A stretch of DNA of 64,000 bases from contig NZ_HG315690.1 in assembly GCF_000455345.1 (NCBI RefSeq), forward strand, positions 1,935,360-1,999,359, read 5' to 3'. The position numbers and the translations under genes are program-made. The notes under the pieces were generated by a model. That model searched no databases, was not told the origin of the DNA, and saw only the letters and a list, made by a program, of their open reading frames with translations. Numbering within the stretch: position 1 is the stretch's first letter; each line of letters begins with the position of its first letter. This stretch comes from Halopiger goleimassiliensis. GTDB lineage: Archaea; Halobacteriota; Halobacteria; Halobacteriales; Natrialbaceae. Below, piece after piece: positions 36,859-46,627 of the stretch.

Positions 36859-37701
36859 TCAGTGGTCGTGGCCGCCGTCCATCCCCGGCACGTCGAGGCC
36901 GTCGTAGAACGGCAGTTCCGGGTGCGGGACGTCGATTCCCAGGCTCATCAGTCCGTGGGCGAGCAGGACGTAGCCGAGGACGACGAACGCGACGCCCAGC
37001 AGTCGGTGGAGCCGTCGTCGGTGGGCGACGTCGACGCTCTCGATCAGCGTCCCGTAGGCGAAGACGGCCGGGATCGTCCCGATCCCGAGCGCGGCCAGCG
37101 CGATCGCACCGCCCGTCGGCGAGCCGATCGTGAACGCGTAGAGGTAGGCCGGGTAGAGGACCGGACACGGCAACAGTCCGTGCAGCGCGCCCAGTCCCAC
37201 GATACCGGGACCGTTCGCCAGCCGGTCGACGTGGCCGGTGAGCCAGCCGGTGACGCGCTCGAGACCGGGCAGCGAGATCCCGCCGCCCGAGATTCGGCCC
37301 CCCAGGTAGTACGCGCCCGTGACGAAGACGAACCCGCCCACGAGGACCCCGACCACGCCGCGAACGCTCTCGACGACGGGAGTTAGCTCCGCCGTCGTCA
37401 CGAACAGGGCACCCCCGAGCGCGCCGAACGCCGCCCCGAGCACGGTGTAACTCGCCGCCCGCCCGAGGTTGAACAACGCGTGTTGGCGGACGGCGTAGGT
37501 CGTCAGATAGCTCGACCGGCCCGACCGGCCGGATCGGCTCCGGGTCGGCGTCCCGCCGTCGGTGCCGACACCGCCGTCTTCCATCCGACTCGCGTAGACG
37601 GTCACGAGCGGCCCACACATCCCGATACAGTGGGCACCGGCCAGCAGGCCGATGAGGAGAAACAGGGCGACGTCGATACCGAGCAACGTGAACGGATCCA
37701 T
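36859..37701 (-). CDS. SafE/DsbD_2-like membrane protein linked to Cu ATPase
   Basis: 280 aa, ATG at 37701. About six membrane segments. The first helix contains GAHCIGMCGPLV, the Cys-x-x-x-Cys motif of the DsbD_2/'sulfite exporter TauE-SafE' group, and HGLLPCPVLYPAY lies in the second repeat. Proteins of this type sit beside CcoI ATPases in oxidase maturation clusters and are thought to help copper or thiol handling. The Cu ATPase starts 52 bp downstream on the same strand. Confidence 0.85.
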   Translation of the reverse strand: MDPFTLLGIDVALFLLIGLLAGAHCIGMCGPLVTVYASRMEDGGVGTDGGTPTRSRSGRSGRSSYLTTYAVRQHALFNLGRAASYTVLGAAFGALGGALFVTTAELTPVVESVRGVVGVLVGGFVFVTGAYYLGGRISGGGISLPGLERVTGWLTGHVDRLANGPGIVGLGALHGLLPCPVLYPAYLYAFTIGSPTGGAIALAALGIGTIPAVFAYGTLIESVDVAHRRRLHRLLGVAFVVLGYVLLAHGLMSLGIDVPHPELPFYDGLDVPGMDGGHDH

Positions 37702-37817
37702 GGGGAGTCAACTCCGAAACCTCGCCGTTGCTCGGGCTAGCCGCCGGACGGGGTAGTGCGTTTCGCCTCCGGACGGCCGACGCGTTTTTCACCCCCTGGT
37801 GAGACCCTTTCATAACG

Positions 37818-38585
37818 ATGCGTGACGTTCCCGAGTATTCGACCGACGCGCAAACAGATCGTCCCGGTGACGATACCGACGAGAGCAGTGGATTGCGTCG
37901 TCGGCAGCTACTCGGCACTGCAACGGCGCTGTCGGTCGGTGGACTGGCCGGCTGTTTGAACACGATCGCTTCCGTCGGGGGCGGCCGCGTCGCGGTCGAA
38001 CCGGAACCGCCTGGCGAGGAACCCGACGCGTCCCCCGAGGAGTTCTACTACGTGCTCGAGGAAAACGGGATCACCGTCGACGAACTCTACCACGATCCTG
38101 GCGGGGACGCCGAGAGCGAGACGAACGAGGTGATCCTGTTCTACGAGAGCGAGGCCGAGACCATGGCGGAATCCGACGAGGAAGTCAGACGGATCTACCG
38201 GCTGTTTCGGGACGAAATCGTGGCCCACGGCACCGACCTCGAGGAACTCTACACCGAGAACGTCGCGTACGACGAGGACGTCTCGGAGTACTACCCCGAG
38301 AACGTCGACGAGTACGACGGCCAGGTCGGAGGGTGGGGTGCGAACGCCCGGTGGGCTCGGCGAGAACTGGACGGCGAGGTGACCGAAGACATGGTCTTCG
38401 CCGAAATCGTCGGATCGATGCAGTACCCGCCGGCCGGGCGTATCCGGGCCGACGATTACGGGGAAAGCACCGAGCAACGCGACGAGTCGATCGAGATCGA
38501 GATCGGCGACGAGAACGCAACCACTGGTGCGGAAGCGACGACCACGACCGACGCCGAAAACGAAGGCGACTCGGACGACGCCTGA
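37818..38585 (+). CDS. Tat-exported lipoprotein, unknown function
   Basis: 255 aa. After a ~26-residue polar lead comes LRRRQLLGTATALSVGGLAGC: twin-arginine signal with a lipobox Cys at residue 47. The mature part is strongly acidic and largely helical, with repeated tyrosines (EEFYYVLEENGI, VSEYYPENVDEYDGQVGG), and ends in a Thr/Asp/Glu-rich stretch. No known domain recognised. Divergent from the SafE-like gene. Confidence 0.8.
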   Translation: MRDVPEYSTDAQTDRPGDDTDESSGLRRRQLLGTATALSVGGLAGCLNTIASVGGGRVAVEPEPPGEEPDASPEEFYYVLEENGITVDELYHDPGGDAESETNEVILFYESEAETMAESDEEVRRIYRLFRDEIVAHGTDLEELYTENVAYDEDVSEYYPENVDEYDGQVGGWGANARWARRELDGEVTEDMVFAEIVGSMQYPPAGRIRADDYGESTEQRDESIEIEIGDENATTGAEATTTTDAENEGDSDDA

Positions 38586-38733
38586 CATGACGGCACCGGT
38601 CACCCGGTATGACGACCACGAGTGTGGCACAGACGATCGAACCGGACGTGAAGGGCAACCGTGAATATCAGTCGAACGAACACCAAACTATGACACTGTC
38701 AGCGTGGGGCCGCTCCCGGAGGAGGTGAGCGCG

Positions 38734-39996
38734 GTGACGCTATTCGAACTCGAGCGAAACGCGGACTTCGACTCGCTGGTCACCTACCTCGAGCGGAGTT
38801 CGAACCCGGATATCCGCCGCCGTGCAGCGGACGTACTCGGCGGCCTCCACAGCGAGGCGGCCGACGAGCCGAGGGACCGCAAGAAGGTCGTCGACGCGCT
38901 CGTCGAGGTCGCCAAGGACGACGAGAACGACGAGGTCCGAGCGGCGGCGATCGACGCCCTCGACCAGTACGGCCAGGACGCCCTGGAGCAGTTCATCGGG
39001 GAGCTGTCGGGGACCGACATCGACGACGTCGCCACCTGGAAGAAGGCCCAGATCCTGGCCAAGGGACTCGACGCCGACGTTCCGGAACTCCGGATGGCCG
39101 CCGCGACGGGGCTGGGTCGGATCGGCGAAAACAACGTCGTCTCGACCCTGGTCGACGCCATCGACGATCCGGATCCACGCGTCCGGAAACGCGTCGCTCG
39201 AGCGCTCGGCCGGATCGAATCGCCGGAAGGCGTCCCCGCGCTGACCGACAAACTCCACGAGGACAAGTACGACGTCCGGATCGAGGTGGCCTACGCCCTC
39301 GCGGACATCGGGACGAACAACGCCCTCGGGGAACTGACGAGCATCGCCGACGACGAGGACGAGGTGTTGCGCCGCATCGCCGTCGACGCGCTCGGGCGAC
39401 TCGGCAGTACCGAGGCCGTCGAGATCCTGGCGGGGGCACTCAGCGACGACTCCGACGCCGTCAGGCGGACGGCGATGTTCTCGCTCGTCCAGTTGCTCTC
39501 GGAGGCCCCGGCCAACGCGAGCCACCAGGTTCGCGAGAAGATCGTCGACGAACTCGCCGAGGCGAACGAACGCGAGGCGGTCGAACCCCTGATCGAGATT
39601 CTCGACCGCAGCACCGAGACGGCCCAGCGGCGGAACGCGGCGTGGCTGCTCGGACGGATCGCCAGGGACGAGTACCGCTCGAACGCCCAGGACGCGCTGA
39701 TCGAGACGCTGGCCGACGACGACGAGATGACCTCGAAGTTCGCCGCCACCAGCCTCGCGCTGCTCGACGGGGGCGACCTCGAGGACCGGTTACTCGACAT
39801 CCTCGATGACGACATGCGCGACGACGAGATGCGCGTGAAAGCGCTGTTCGTCCTCGGAAAGATCGGCGGCGACCGGGCGCGGGATCGCATCTCGTCGTTC
39901 GTCGACAGGACCGAGAACGATCGGCTGCGAAAACGTGGCTTCTCCGCGTTATCGAAACTCGGCGGCGTCGGCGCGCCGAGTGGTGATCTCGCATGA
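38734..39996 (+). CDS. HEAT/PBS-lyase repeat protein coupled to CheF
   Basis: 420 aa from the GTG at 38734. That start is chosen because a near-perfect Shine-Dalgarno GGAGGTGA (38721-38728) lies 7 nt before it, unusual in this mostly leaderless genome. Upstream in-frame GTGs at 38704 and 38725 lack this spacing. About ten HEAT repeats (pattern DPRVRKRVARALGRI, EVLRRIAVDALGRLG) form an alpha-solenoid. The stop overlaps the CheF start (ATGA). A HEAT_PBS protein is encoded next to CheF in the Halobacterium salinarum che region, so a taxis role is likely. Confidence 0.85.
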   Translation: MTLFELERNADFDSLVTYLERSSNPDIRRRAADVLGGLHSEAADEPRDRKKVVDALVEVAKDDENDEVRAAAIDALDQYGQDALEQFIGELSGTDIDDVATWKKAQILAKGLDADVPELRMAAATGLGRIGENNVVSTLVDAIDDPDPRVRKRVARALGRIESPEGVPALTDKLHEDKYDVRIEVAYALADIGTNNALGELTSIADDEDEVLRRIAVDALGRLGSTEAVEILAGALSDDSDAVRRTAMFSLVQLLSEAPANASHQVREKIVDELAEANEREAVEPLIEILDRSTETAQRRNAAWLLGRIARDEYRSNAQDALIETLADDDEMTSKFAATSLALLDGGDLEDRLLDILDDDMRDDEMRVKALFVLGKIGGDRARDRISSFVDRTENDRLRKRGFSALSKLGGVGAPSGDLA

Positions 39997-40856
39997 GCAA
40001 GTCCGAGCAGAAACTCGCCGACGTGACCGGGAAGTTCACACAGGTCGTCCGTGACGGCCGCAAACTGCAGGACACGAGTTGGTCGAACGGGCGGATCGTC
40101 CTCTCGAACAAGCGACTGGTGATCGTCGGTAACGACGGCAAGGAAACGATACCGCTGTCGAAAATCTCCTCCATCAGGGGCCGATACGACGTCAACCAGG
40201 CGATCGCGACGGTGTCGAACTACATCAGCGTCAACTACGGTCCCAACGTCTACCTCGTCTCGATGGACGAGGTCGACGCGTTCGAACTCAAGATCCAGCG
40301 AGCCATTCTCGACGGCGAGATCATCCTGATCAAACACCCCGCCGTGAAAGGCGGCGTCATTCAGGACTCCGACTGGCAGAAAGCTCGCGTCAAGATCAAC
40401 GAGGGGGTTGCGAACTTCGCCCTCGAGAGCGGCAAACTGGTGCAAATCGAGGTCGACGACGTCGGCACCGTCGAGACCGACGAACGCACCATCCGCGGCA
40501 GCGATCGGCCGGTTATCGAGGCCGAACACACGGAAGACGACTCGAGCGTCCAGACCTACATCTCGGGGTCGAAACAGAACACGTCGCTCCTGAAGTCTGT
40601 CCTCGACAAGGGCGCGGAGAAAAACGCCTCGTCGATCGACCTCTCCTCGAAGGAAGAGGAGGTGCTGATGGCGATCTACTCGGGGGTGTCGCCGTTCGAA
40701 GTGCCGGAGTTCCTCGACATCGATACCGACGAGGTCGAGGAGATCTACGAACGACTGATCGAACTCGACGTCCTCGAGGAGGTCCGGGTCCGCCGCGAGG
40801 TCGCGCTGAAACCCCGCGGCCGAAACATCGCCAGCGAGGCGATGAACAACAAGTAG
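39993..40856 (+). CDS. cheF: CheF family taxis protein (PF04283)
   Basis: 287 aa. Matches the archaeal CheF/DUF439 family: N-terminal LADVTGKFTQVV, PH-like beta segments (GRIVLSNKRLVIVGNDGKETIPLSKI), and a C-terminal winged-helix-like region (EEEVLMAIYSGVSPFEVPEFL). CheF links CheY and CheC/CheD to the archaellum motor in H. salinarum. Co-translated with the HEAT protein; no other che or arl gene is in this window, so it is detached from the main cluster or a second copy. Confidence 0.85.
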   Translation: MSKSEQKLADVTGKFTQVVRDGRKLQDTSWSNGRIVLSNKRLVIVGNDGKETIPLSKISSIRGRYDVNQAIATVSNYISVNYGPNVYLVSMDEVDAFELKIQRAILDGEIILIKHPAVKGGVIQDSDWQKARVKINEGVANFALESGKLVQIEVDDVGTVETDERTIRGSDRPVIEAEHTEDDSSVQTYISGSKQNTSLLKSVLDKGAEKNASSIDLSSKEEEVLMAIYSGVSPFEVPEFLDIDTDEVEEIYERLIELDVLEEVRVRREVALKPRGRNIASEAMNNK

Positions 40857-40982
40857 GTCCGTTCGTTTGACGACGGCTTCGGCGACCCGACGTTTCTCCT
40901 TGCTCACTCGACTCCGCCGACCCATCGACACCGCTCAGGCGACGGATCCCCGCGATGCGACCGGTCTCGAGCGCAGAACCAG

Positions 40983-41192
40983 TTACTGGGTAGAGACCGC
41001 GTAGTACTCCGTGTACTTCACCAGATCGCAGTCGTGAAAGCCGTCCACGACGGCCCCGTCGACCGACGTCTCGGCGTCGTCCATCAACGTCGGCAGTCGC
41101 TCCTTCGCCGGTTCGGCGAGTTCGTCGTAGTGGCAGACGCGCGACTCCGGCGGGACCTCCTCGACGCGCTCGAGTGTGACATTATCTCCCAT
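40983..41192 (-). CDS. Small conserved-looking haloarchaeal protein
   Basis: 69 aa, ATG at 41192. Acidic with two separated Cys (RVCHYDEL, FHDCDLVKYTEYY) and no hydrophobic segment. Codon usage and amino-acid composition are those of a real haloarchaeal gene. It resembles short hypothetical proteins found widely in haloarchaea. No function can be assigned. Confidence 0.65.
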   Translation of the reverse strand: MGDNVTLERVEEVPPESRVCHYDELAEPAKERLPTLMDDAETSVDGAVVDGFHDCDLVKYTEYYAVSTQ

Positions 41193-41422
41193 AGTCGTAT
41201 TCGATAATACGTGGTCGAGAGTACTTGAAACTTACCCACAGTATCGTTCATACGTCCATCGAGGGCGTTCCGTTGAGCCATCATCTGGACGGTTGCCCAT
41301 TCAATCAGCCGAGAGAAGGCGGATCGTCCCGCGCTCACCGATCGTTCGACTGCATTCGTCCCGATCCGTTCCAACGAACCGGCTCGAAAACGCTTAGGTG
41401 GCTCTGGCCCGGATATCGAGGC

Positions 41423-41650
41423 GTGTCCGATAACCGAGTCGTTCAGGGCCGAATGGTGACCGCGGAGTCGCTGGCGGAACTGATCGAGGGCGAACCGGTG
41501 ATGGAAGCCGAATCGATCGAGGAGGCCGACCGGGACTGCCCCGAGTGCGGCGGTTCGGTGTTGACAGTCGGCTACATGCCGTCGGTGACGGCGTTCGTTA
41601 CCGGCTGGAAGTGCCAGGACTGCGACTGGAGCGACACCGACCGCGACTGA
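41423..41650 (+). CDS. DUF5795-like zinc-ribbon protein
   Basis: 75 aa from the GTG at 41423 (V-S-D-N-R-V-V-Q-G-R-M); an ATG ten codons later is possible but the family usually keeps this N-terminus. A zinc ribbon CPECGG ... CQDC (residues ~43-69) encloses the conserved LTVGYMPSVTAFVTGWK. Probably a nucleic-acid or protein adaptor; function unknown. Confidence 0.75.
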   Translation: MSDNRVVQGRMVTAESLAELIEGEPVMEAESIEEADRDCPECGGSVLTVGYMPSVTAFVTGWKCQDCDWSDTDRD

Positions 41651-41751
41651 GGAGGGGACGAACGGATCGACCGGTTCGTCACCTCGAGAGCGGCCGTCGA
41701 CGCCGAGGGAACTATTAGTAGCTGCCCGTCGTATTCGATCGCAAGCGCTTC

Positions 41752-41997
41752 ATGGACGCCGACGACCTCCGCGAGCACTACCTGAGCGGCCGATATCTCC
41801 GCAACCGATTGGTGCTTCTGGCCTGTCTCACCGTGGTCGGTATCGTCGTCCGCCTAGCGGGGTGGCTCGAGCCAGACGTCGGGAGTGGAACGGCAGGCCG
41901 TGAACTCGTGTTGCAACTGGTAGTGGGCGGGATCGTCGTCGGCTGGCTGTTCGCCGCCGTCGTCGGACTGATCGGACTGCTCCGATGGCTCCGGTAA
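41752..41997 (+). CDS. Small two-helix membrane protein
   Basis: 81 aa. A polar, charged N-terminus (MDADDLREHYLSGRYLRNR) precedes two membrane helices (about 20-38 and 52-77). No family recognised. Convergent with the UbiA gene. Coding is supported by composition and start context only. Confidence 0.6.
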   Translation: MDADDLREHYLSGRYLRNRLVLLACLTVVGIVVRLAGWLEPDVGSGTAGRELVLQLVVGGIVVGWLFAAVVGLIGLLRWLR

Positions 41998-42021
41998 CGG
42001 CTGACTGCAGCAGTAGACCGG

Positions 42022-42894
42022 TTAGAGCACGGTCAGCCAGTCCGCAACGAGGACGACCGCGGCGAGAAATACGTGTTCGCCGTCGACGACGAAGCCGTAG
42101 TAAAGCGGCGTGCGATCGGGCGTCGCGAACGGGATGTAGGTAGCGACGTACGCGTTCATCGCGAGGACGACGAGAAACGACGGCTCGAGGAGGTCCGCAG
42201 CGACGACGGCGACGACCCCGGCCGCGATGGCGACGTTCGCGACCTGGGCGCTGATCCGGGTCCAGCGCGGACCGACGACGATGGGGACCGTCGCGATACC
42301 CTCCTCGCGGTCGCCCTCGATGTCCTTGACGTCGAAGACGACGGCGGCGACGGTGATCATCGCGAACACGTAGGCAGCCAGAAACAGGATCCCGGGGGAG
42401 GCGAGGACGTCGTAGTAGTAGCCGACCCCGAGCGGGATCACCCCCCAGGCAGCGCCGACGAAGCAGTTTTTCACGAGGAAGACTCGCTTGAGTCCAACCA
42501 TCGAGTAGAGGACCGCGGCTACGAGCGGCAACAGCAAGTAGCCGGCACCGGGGACGCCGGCCGCGACCGCCACCAGTATCGCGAGCACGTAGAGGGCCAC
42601 GCCGAGCGCGAGCCAGCGGCGGCCGTACCGCTTCGTGAACGCGGCCCGGCGGGGGACGTTCCGTTCGTCCTCCGCGAGGTCGGTGATCCGGTTGATCGAG
42701 TAGACGAACATCGTCGCCGCGAAGACCAGAAATAGCGGCAACGGCTCGAGCGGGAGGCCGACGAGCCGCGCGGTCGTCACGGCGACCGAAACCGTCGCCA
42801 GCGAGATGAAGAGGTTGCTGTGAACGGCGTACAGGATGGTCGTGCGGACGCTCGCCGGCAGGGCCGGCACGTCCCGTCCGGGCGTCGAGGTCAC
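42022..42894 (-). CDS. UbiA family prenyltransferase
   Basis: 290 aa, GTG start. Eight or nine membrane helices with both Asp-rich Mg-diphosphate motifs: NRITDLAED (residues ~69-77) and DVKDIEGDRE (~192-201). The family attaches isoprenoid chains to aromatic or lipid acceptors; in haloarchaea members make menaquinone, archaeal lipids and bacterioruberin-type carotenoids. The first motif is followed by ERNVPRR. Neighbours give no hint of the acceptor. Confidence 0.85.
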   Translation of the reverse strand: MTSTPGRDVPALPASVRTTILYAVHSNLFISLATVSVAVTTARLVGLPLEPLPLFLVFAATMFVYSINRITDLAEDERNVPRRAAFTKRYGRRWLALGVALYVLAILVAVAAGVPGAGYLLLPLVAAVLYSMVGLKRVFLVKNCFVGAAWGVIPLGVGYYYDVLASPGILFLAAYVFAMITVAAVVFDVKDIEGDREEGIATVPIVVGPRWTRISAQVANVAIAAGVVAVVAADLLEPSFLVVLAMNAYVATYIPFATPDRTPLYYGFVVDGEHVFLAAVVLVADWLTVL

Positions 42895-43152
42895 ATCAGT
42901 CGGGCCCCGTCTCGGGACGGGATAGTCCCGACCCGCGGAACCCTAACCTACGCCTGTCGATTCGACACGCCATCCGCCTGCTAGGCGGTAGCGGACCGAC
43001 GGCCTTGTGCATTGTGGAGCGACGGGGATCACCCGGGAACTCGAGCACGGGGCCGACTGCGACTCGAGGTCCGAGTCGACGATCCGAGAAACCGGCAATC
43101 CAGAACAACTGAACGCGCGGCAGAACGCGTTTCTGCGGCAGACAACGCATGG

Positions 43153-43158
43153 TATAAA
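43153..43158 (+). promoter_or_regulatory. TATA box for HTH regulator
   Basis: TATAAA placed 30 nt before the ATG at 43183, giving a leaderless transcript and deciding the start. Confidence 0.7.
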
Positions 43159-43182
43159 GTTCCGACGCCCCTGACGGTGTGT

Positions 43183-43692
43183 ATGGGACGGATCGAGCTG
43201 ACCAGTAGCCAACATCGGATCTTAACTGTACTCATCAACCGCTATCAGGCGGAGGACTCGCCGATACCGGCGAAGTCGATCGCGAGCGAGGTCGACCGCG
43301 AGCCACGCACCGTACGCAACCAGATGTCGAGCCTGAAGGATCTGGGCCTCGTCGAAGGGATTCCCGGACCCGCTGGGGGATACGAACCGACCTCGACCGC
43401 GTTCGACATCCTCGATCGGGAAGCGATCGACGATCCGGAGACGGCCGTTCTCGCGCGCGAGTTCGATCGCGTGGACGCGATCGTCGACGAGATCAGCTTC
43501 CCCAACGTCCACCATCCGGAGGCCTGTCGCGCGCGGATTCGCTTCCAGCAGTCGATCCGCGATTTCGACGAGGGCGACGCCATCGCTATCGGTGCGATGC
43601 CCGACGCGGAACTCCTGCTGGCCGGGGAGATCGAGGCGATCGAGACCACGCGCAACCAGATCATTCTCGACGTGGCCAGGATCGAAGCCTGA
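43183..43692 (+). CDS. Haloarchaeal winged-helix transcriptional regulator
   Basis: 169 aa from the ATG at 43183. N-terminal winged helix (TSSQHRILTVLINRYQ, EPRTVRNQMSSLKDLGLVEG) is followed by a beta-rich C-terminal domain with VHHPEACRARIRF, the pattern of a regulator family frequent in haloarchaea. The conserved ending (GDAIAIGAMPDAELLLAGEI) suggests a small sensory barrel. Target genes unknown; sucCD follow downstream after ~260 bp. Confidence 0.8.
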   Translation: MGRIELTSSQHRILTVLINRYQAEDSPIPAKSIASEVDREPRTVRNQMSSLKDLGLVEGIPGPAGGYEPTSTAFDILDREAIDDPETAVLAREFDRVDAIVDEISFPNVHHPEACRARIRFQQSIRDFDEGDAIAIGAMPDAELLLAGEIEAIETTRNQIILDVARIEA

Positions 43693-43952
43693 CCGGCGGC
43701 TCGTCTCGCCGGACCCGTGGGGTCGGCCCGCGGAAATATCGTTATGCGGTCACTTCCCGCCGCTCCTCGCCCCGAAAGGCGGACGATCGTGGACAATCGT
43801 CGCGAGTACGTTGCGAGTGTTCACGGCAGTGACGAGTCCGCGAATCCGGCGGTACGAAATGTGAGCGCGGAACCGACGCTCGTTCGGTGATCTCGGTGGC
43901 GAGTGGAAACTGGCAGGATTTAAGCAAGGTCGGAACGGCCGTTCGAATGGCT

Positions 43953-45101
43953 ATGAAACTTCACGAGTATCAGGCGAAGCAGGTCTTCGCCGACGCCGGC
44001 ATCCCGACGCCGGCCTCAGAACTCGCCTCCGACGTCGACGGCGCCGTCGCCGCGGCCGAGGAGATCGGGTATCCAGTCGCCATCAAAGCGCAGGTACAGG
44101 TCGGTGGCCGCGGCAAGGCCGGCGGGATCAAACTCGCCGAGGACGAGGCCGAAGCCCGCGAGGCGGCCGAGGAGATCCTCGGCATGGACCTCAAGGGCTA
44201 CCACGTCGATCGGGTCCTCGTCGAGGAGGCCGTCGACTTCGTGAACGAGCTGTACGTCGGGATCACCCTCGACCGCGGGGAGGGGAAGCCGGTCGCGATG
44301 GTCTCGACGAAGGGTGGCGTCAACATCGAGGAAGTCGCCGAGGAAGACCCCGACGCCATCGCTCGAGAGCACATCGATCCCTCGTTCGGCATGCACCCCT
44401 ACCAGGCCCGCAAGGCCGTCTACGACGCGGGCGTCGACCAGGCCGTCGCGCGCGACGTCTCCAACGTCCTGATGACGCTGTACGACCTCTGGGAGAGCCG
44501 GGACGGCTCCGACGCCGAGATCAACCCGCTGATGGTCACGAGCGACGACGAGGTCATCGCGGCCGACGCCGTGATGAACATCGACGAGGACGCGCTGTTC
44601 CGCCAGCCCGAACTCGCCGAGATGGAAGAGGAAGCGGCGGGCGGCGACGAACTCGAGCAGAAGGCCGACGAGTACGGCTTCGACTACGTCCGCCTCTCGG
44701 GTAACGTCGGCATCATCGGCAACGGCGCTGGGCTCGTGATGACGACGCTCGACCTCGTCGACCACTACGGCGGCGAGCCGGCCAACTTCCTCGACGTCGG
44801 CGGCGGCGCGAAGGCCGAACGGATCGCCAACGCCCTCGACATGGTCTTCTCCGACGACAACGTCGACGCCGTCGTCTTCAACATCTTCGGCGGCATCACG
44901 CGCGGCGACGAGGTCGCCCGCGGGATCAACGAAGCCCTCGAGGCGTTCGACGAGATTCCCAAGCCGGTCGTGGTCCGGCTGGCCGGCACCAACTGGGAGG
45001 AAGGGATGGAGATTCTGAACGAGGACCTCGTGACGGTCGAACAGACCCTCGAGGACGCGGTCCAGCGTACTGTCGAGTACGCCCAGGAGGTGAACGAATA
45101 A
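43953..45101 (+). CDS. sucC: Succinyl-CoA synthetase (ADP-forming) beta subunit
   Basis: 382 aa from the ATG at 43953 (MKLHEYQAK). An in-frame ATG two codons earlier lies ~26 nt after TTTAAG (43919-43924) and would make the transcript exactly leaderless; both starts are plausible. ATP-grasp domain ([16 protein letters not shown]) and CoA-ligase domain ([13 protein letters not shown]). Converts succinyl-CoA and ADP to succinate and ATP in the TCA cycle. The stop shares one base with the sucD start. Confidence 0.95.
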   Translation: MKLHEYQAKQVFADAGIPTPASELASDVDGAVAAAEEIGYPVAIKAQVQVGGRGKAGGIKLAEDEAEAREAAEEILGMDLKGYHVDRVLVEEAVDFVNELYVGITLDRGEGKPVAMVSTKGGVNIEEVAEEDPDAIAREHIDPSFGMHPYQARKAVYDAGVDQAVARDVSNVLMTLYDLWESRDGSDAEINPLMVTSDDEVIAADAVMNIDEDALFRQPELAEMEEEAAGGDELEQKADEYGFDYVRLSGNVGIIGNGAGLVMTTLDLVDHYGGEPANFLDVGGGAKAERIANALDMVFSDDNVDAVVFNIFGGITRGDEVARGINEALEAFDEIPKPVVVRLAGTNWEEGMEILNEDLVTVEQTLEDAVQRTVEYAQEVNE

Positions 45102-45973
45102 TGAGCGTTCTAGTCGACGACGACACGCGCGTCGTGGTACAGGGTATCACCGGCGGGGAAGGCAAGTTCCACGCCGAACAGATGATGGAGTACGGCACCA
45201 ACGTCGTCGCGGGTGCGGTGCCGGGCAAGGGCGGTCAGGAGGCCGCCGGCGTTCCCGTCTACGACACGGTCCACGAGGCCGTCGAAGAGGAAGACGCCGA
45301 CACGTCGGTCATCTTCGTCCCGCCCGCGTTCGCGGGCGACGCCATCTTCGAGGCGCTGGACACGGACCTCGATCTGGCCGTCGCCATCACGGAGGGGATC
45401 CCGACCCAGGACATGGCGCGGGTCAACAAGCGCCTCTCCGAGACCGACACGCGTCTGATCGGCCCGAACTGTCCCGGTCTCATCACGCCCGGCGAGTCCA
45501 AGCTCGGCATCCTCCCCGGCAACATCTTCTCCGAGGGGAACGTCGGGCTCGTCTCCCGCTCGGGGACGCTGACCTACCAGGTGGTCGACAACCTGACCGA
45601 CCGCGGCCTCGGTCAGAGTACCGCCATCGGTATCGGCGGCGACCCGATCATCGGCACCGACTTCATCGACGCCCTCGAGCTGTTCGAGAACGACCCCGAA
45701 ACCGAAGCGATCGTCATGTGCGGCGAGATCGGCGGCGAGGACGAGGAAGAGGCCGCCGCCTACATCGACGAACACGTCGACACGCCCGTCGCCGGCTTCA
45801 TCGCCGGCCGCACGGCCCCGCCGGGCAAGCGTATGGGTCACGCCGGCGCGATCGTCTCCGGCTCCGGCACCGGCACCGCCGAGAGCAAGATCAACGCCTT
45901 GAACGACGCGGGCGTCCCCGTCGGCGACACGCCCGAGGAGGTCGCCGACCACATCGAGGAGTTCCTGGGTTAA
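45101..45973 (+). CDS. sucD: Succinyl-CoA synthetase (ADP-forming) alpha subunit
   Basis: 290 aa. CoA-binding Rossmann domain ([18 protein letters not shown]), the [12 protein letters not shown] stretch, and the phospho-acceptor His in [10 protein letters not shown]. Partner of SucC with TAATG overlap. Standard length. Confidence 0.95.
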   Translation: MSVLVDDDTRVVVQGITGGEGKFHAEQMMEYGTNVVAGAVPGKGGQEAAGVPVYDTVHEAVEEEDADTSVIFVPPAFAGDAIFEALDTDLDLAVAITEGIPTQDMARVNKRLSETDTRLIGPNCPGLITPGESKLGILPGNIFSEGNVGLVSRSGTLTYQVVDNLTDRGLGQSTAIGIGGDPIIGTDFIDALELFENDPETEAIVMCGEIGGEDEEEAAAYIDEHVDTPVAGFIAGRTAPPGKRMGHAGAIVSGSGTGTAESKINALNDAGVPVGDTPEEVADHIEEFLG

Positions 45974-46099
45974 GGTAGCTCGAAAGCCGCGACGATCGCG
46001 GGTCACGAACCGACGTTTCGGCCGTCTTTCTCCCCGATTTCTTCCGTTCAGCATCCCTACACCCTCAGCGGATTCGGACTCCCGCTCGCATTGCTCGGC

Positions 46100-46225
46100 G
46101 TGTACGAGACCGTACTGGCGTCGGTCGACGGCTCGGACGGCGCTGCGGAAACACTGACGCCCGCGATCGACCTCGCTAGGCAGAACGACGCGACCCTCGA
46201 GTTCCTCTACGGCGTCGAAGCCTGA
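46100..46225 (+). pseudogene. Truncated universal stress protein (UspA), N-terminal 41 codons
   Basis: From a GTG at 46100 the frame reads V-Y-E-T-V-L-A-S-V-D-G-S-D, then AIDLARQNDATLEFLYGVEA and a stop. This is the first beta-alpha-beta unit of a Usp domain, which is normally ~140 residues. The ATP-binding G-x2-G-x9-G motif of the C-terminal half is missing and not found downstream. Most likely a gene remnant after deletion. Confidence 0.7.
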
Positions 46226-46296
46226 CGCCGTCGTCGATCGGGTCGGCCGTCAGCGGCCGGCCGAACGTCGATGGGGTCGTCAGTCGTACCGTAACT

Positions 46297-46449
46297 GTGG
46301 CCGTCAGTATCGTCTGTGACGACTGCGGTAACCGTCACACGATCCCCGATCGACCCCTCGGACCCGGAAGCGGGACGACCTGTCCGAACTGTGGCGGGGT
46401 GTCGTACTCCGTCCGATCTGCGGACCTCGAGTGGCATCCAGATCGGTAA
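46297..46449 (+). CDS. 50-aa zinc-ribbon microprotein
   Basis: GTG start at 46297, stop TAA 46447-46449. Two knuckles, CDDCG (Cys7/10) and CPNCGG (Cys29/32), form one zinc ribbon, followed by SYSVRSADLEWHPDR. Composition is protein-like and both Cys pairs are spaced as expected. Lies just after the Usp remnant. Function unknown. Confidence 0.55.
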   Translation: MAVSIVCDDCGNRHTIPDRPLGPGSGTTCPNCGGVSYSVRSADLEWHPDR

Positions 46450-46627
46450 CCCTCGGGCCGTCGGTCCGTCGGCTCGTGGACAGGGTTCAGCCTCCCGGTG
46501 AGGGTCTATCGTCGCTCGATTCGAGTTCGAGGGGCGTCGCTATCGGCTCTATCGAACGACATCGAGAGCGTCGAAGCGAAAACGAGTGGGTGACCACAGG
46601 GGCCACGACCGACAGGTTGCAAGGCGT

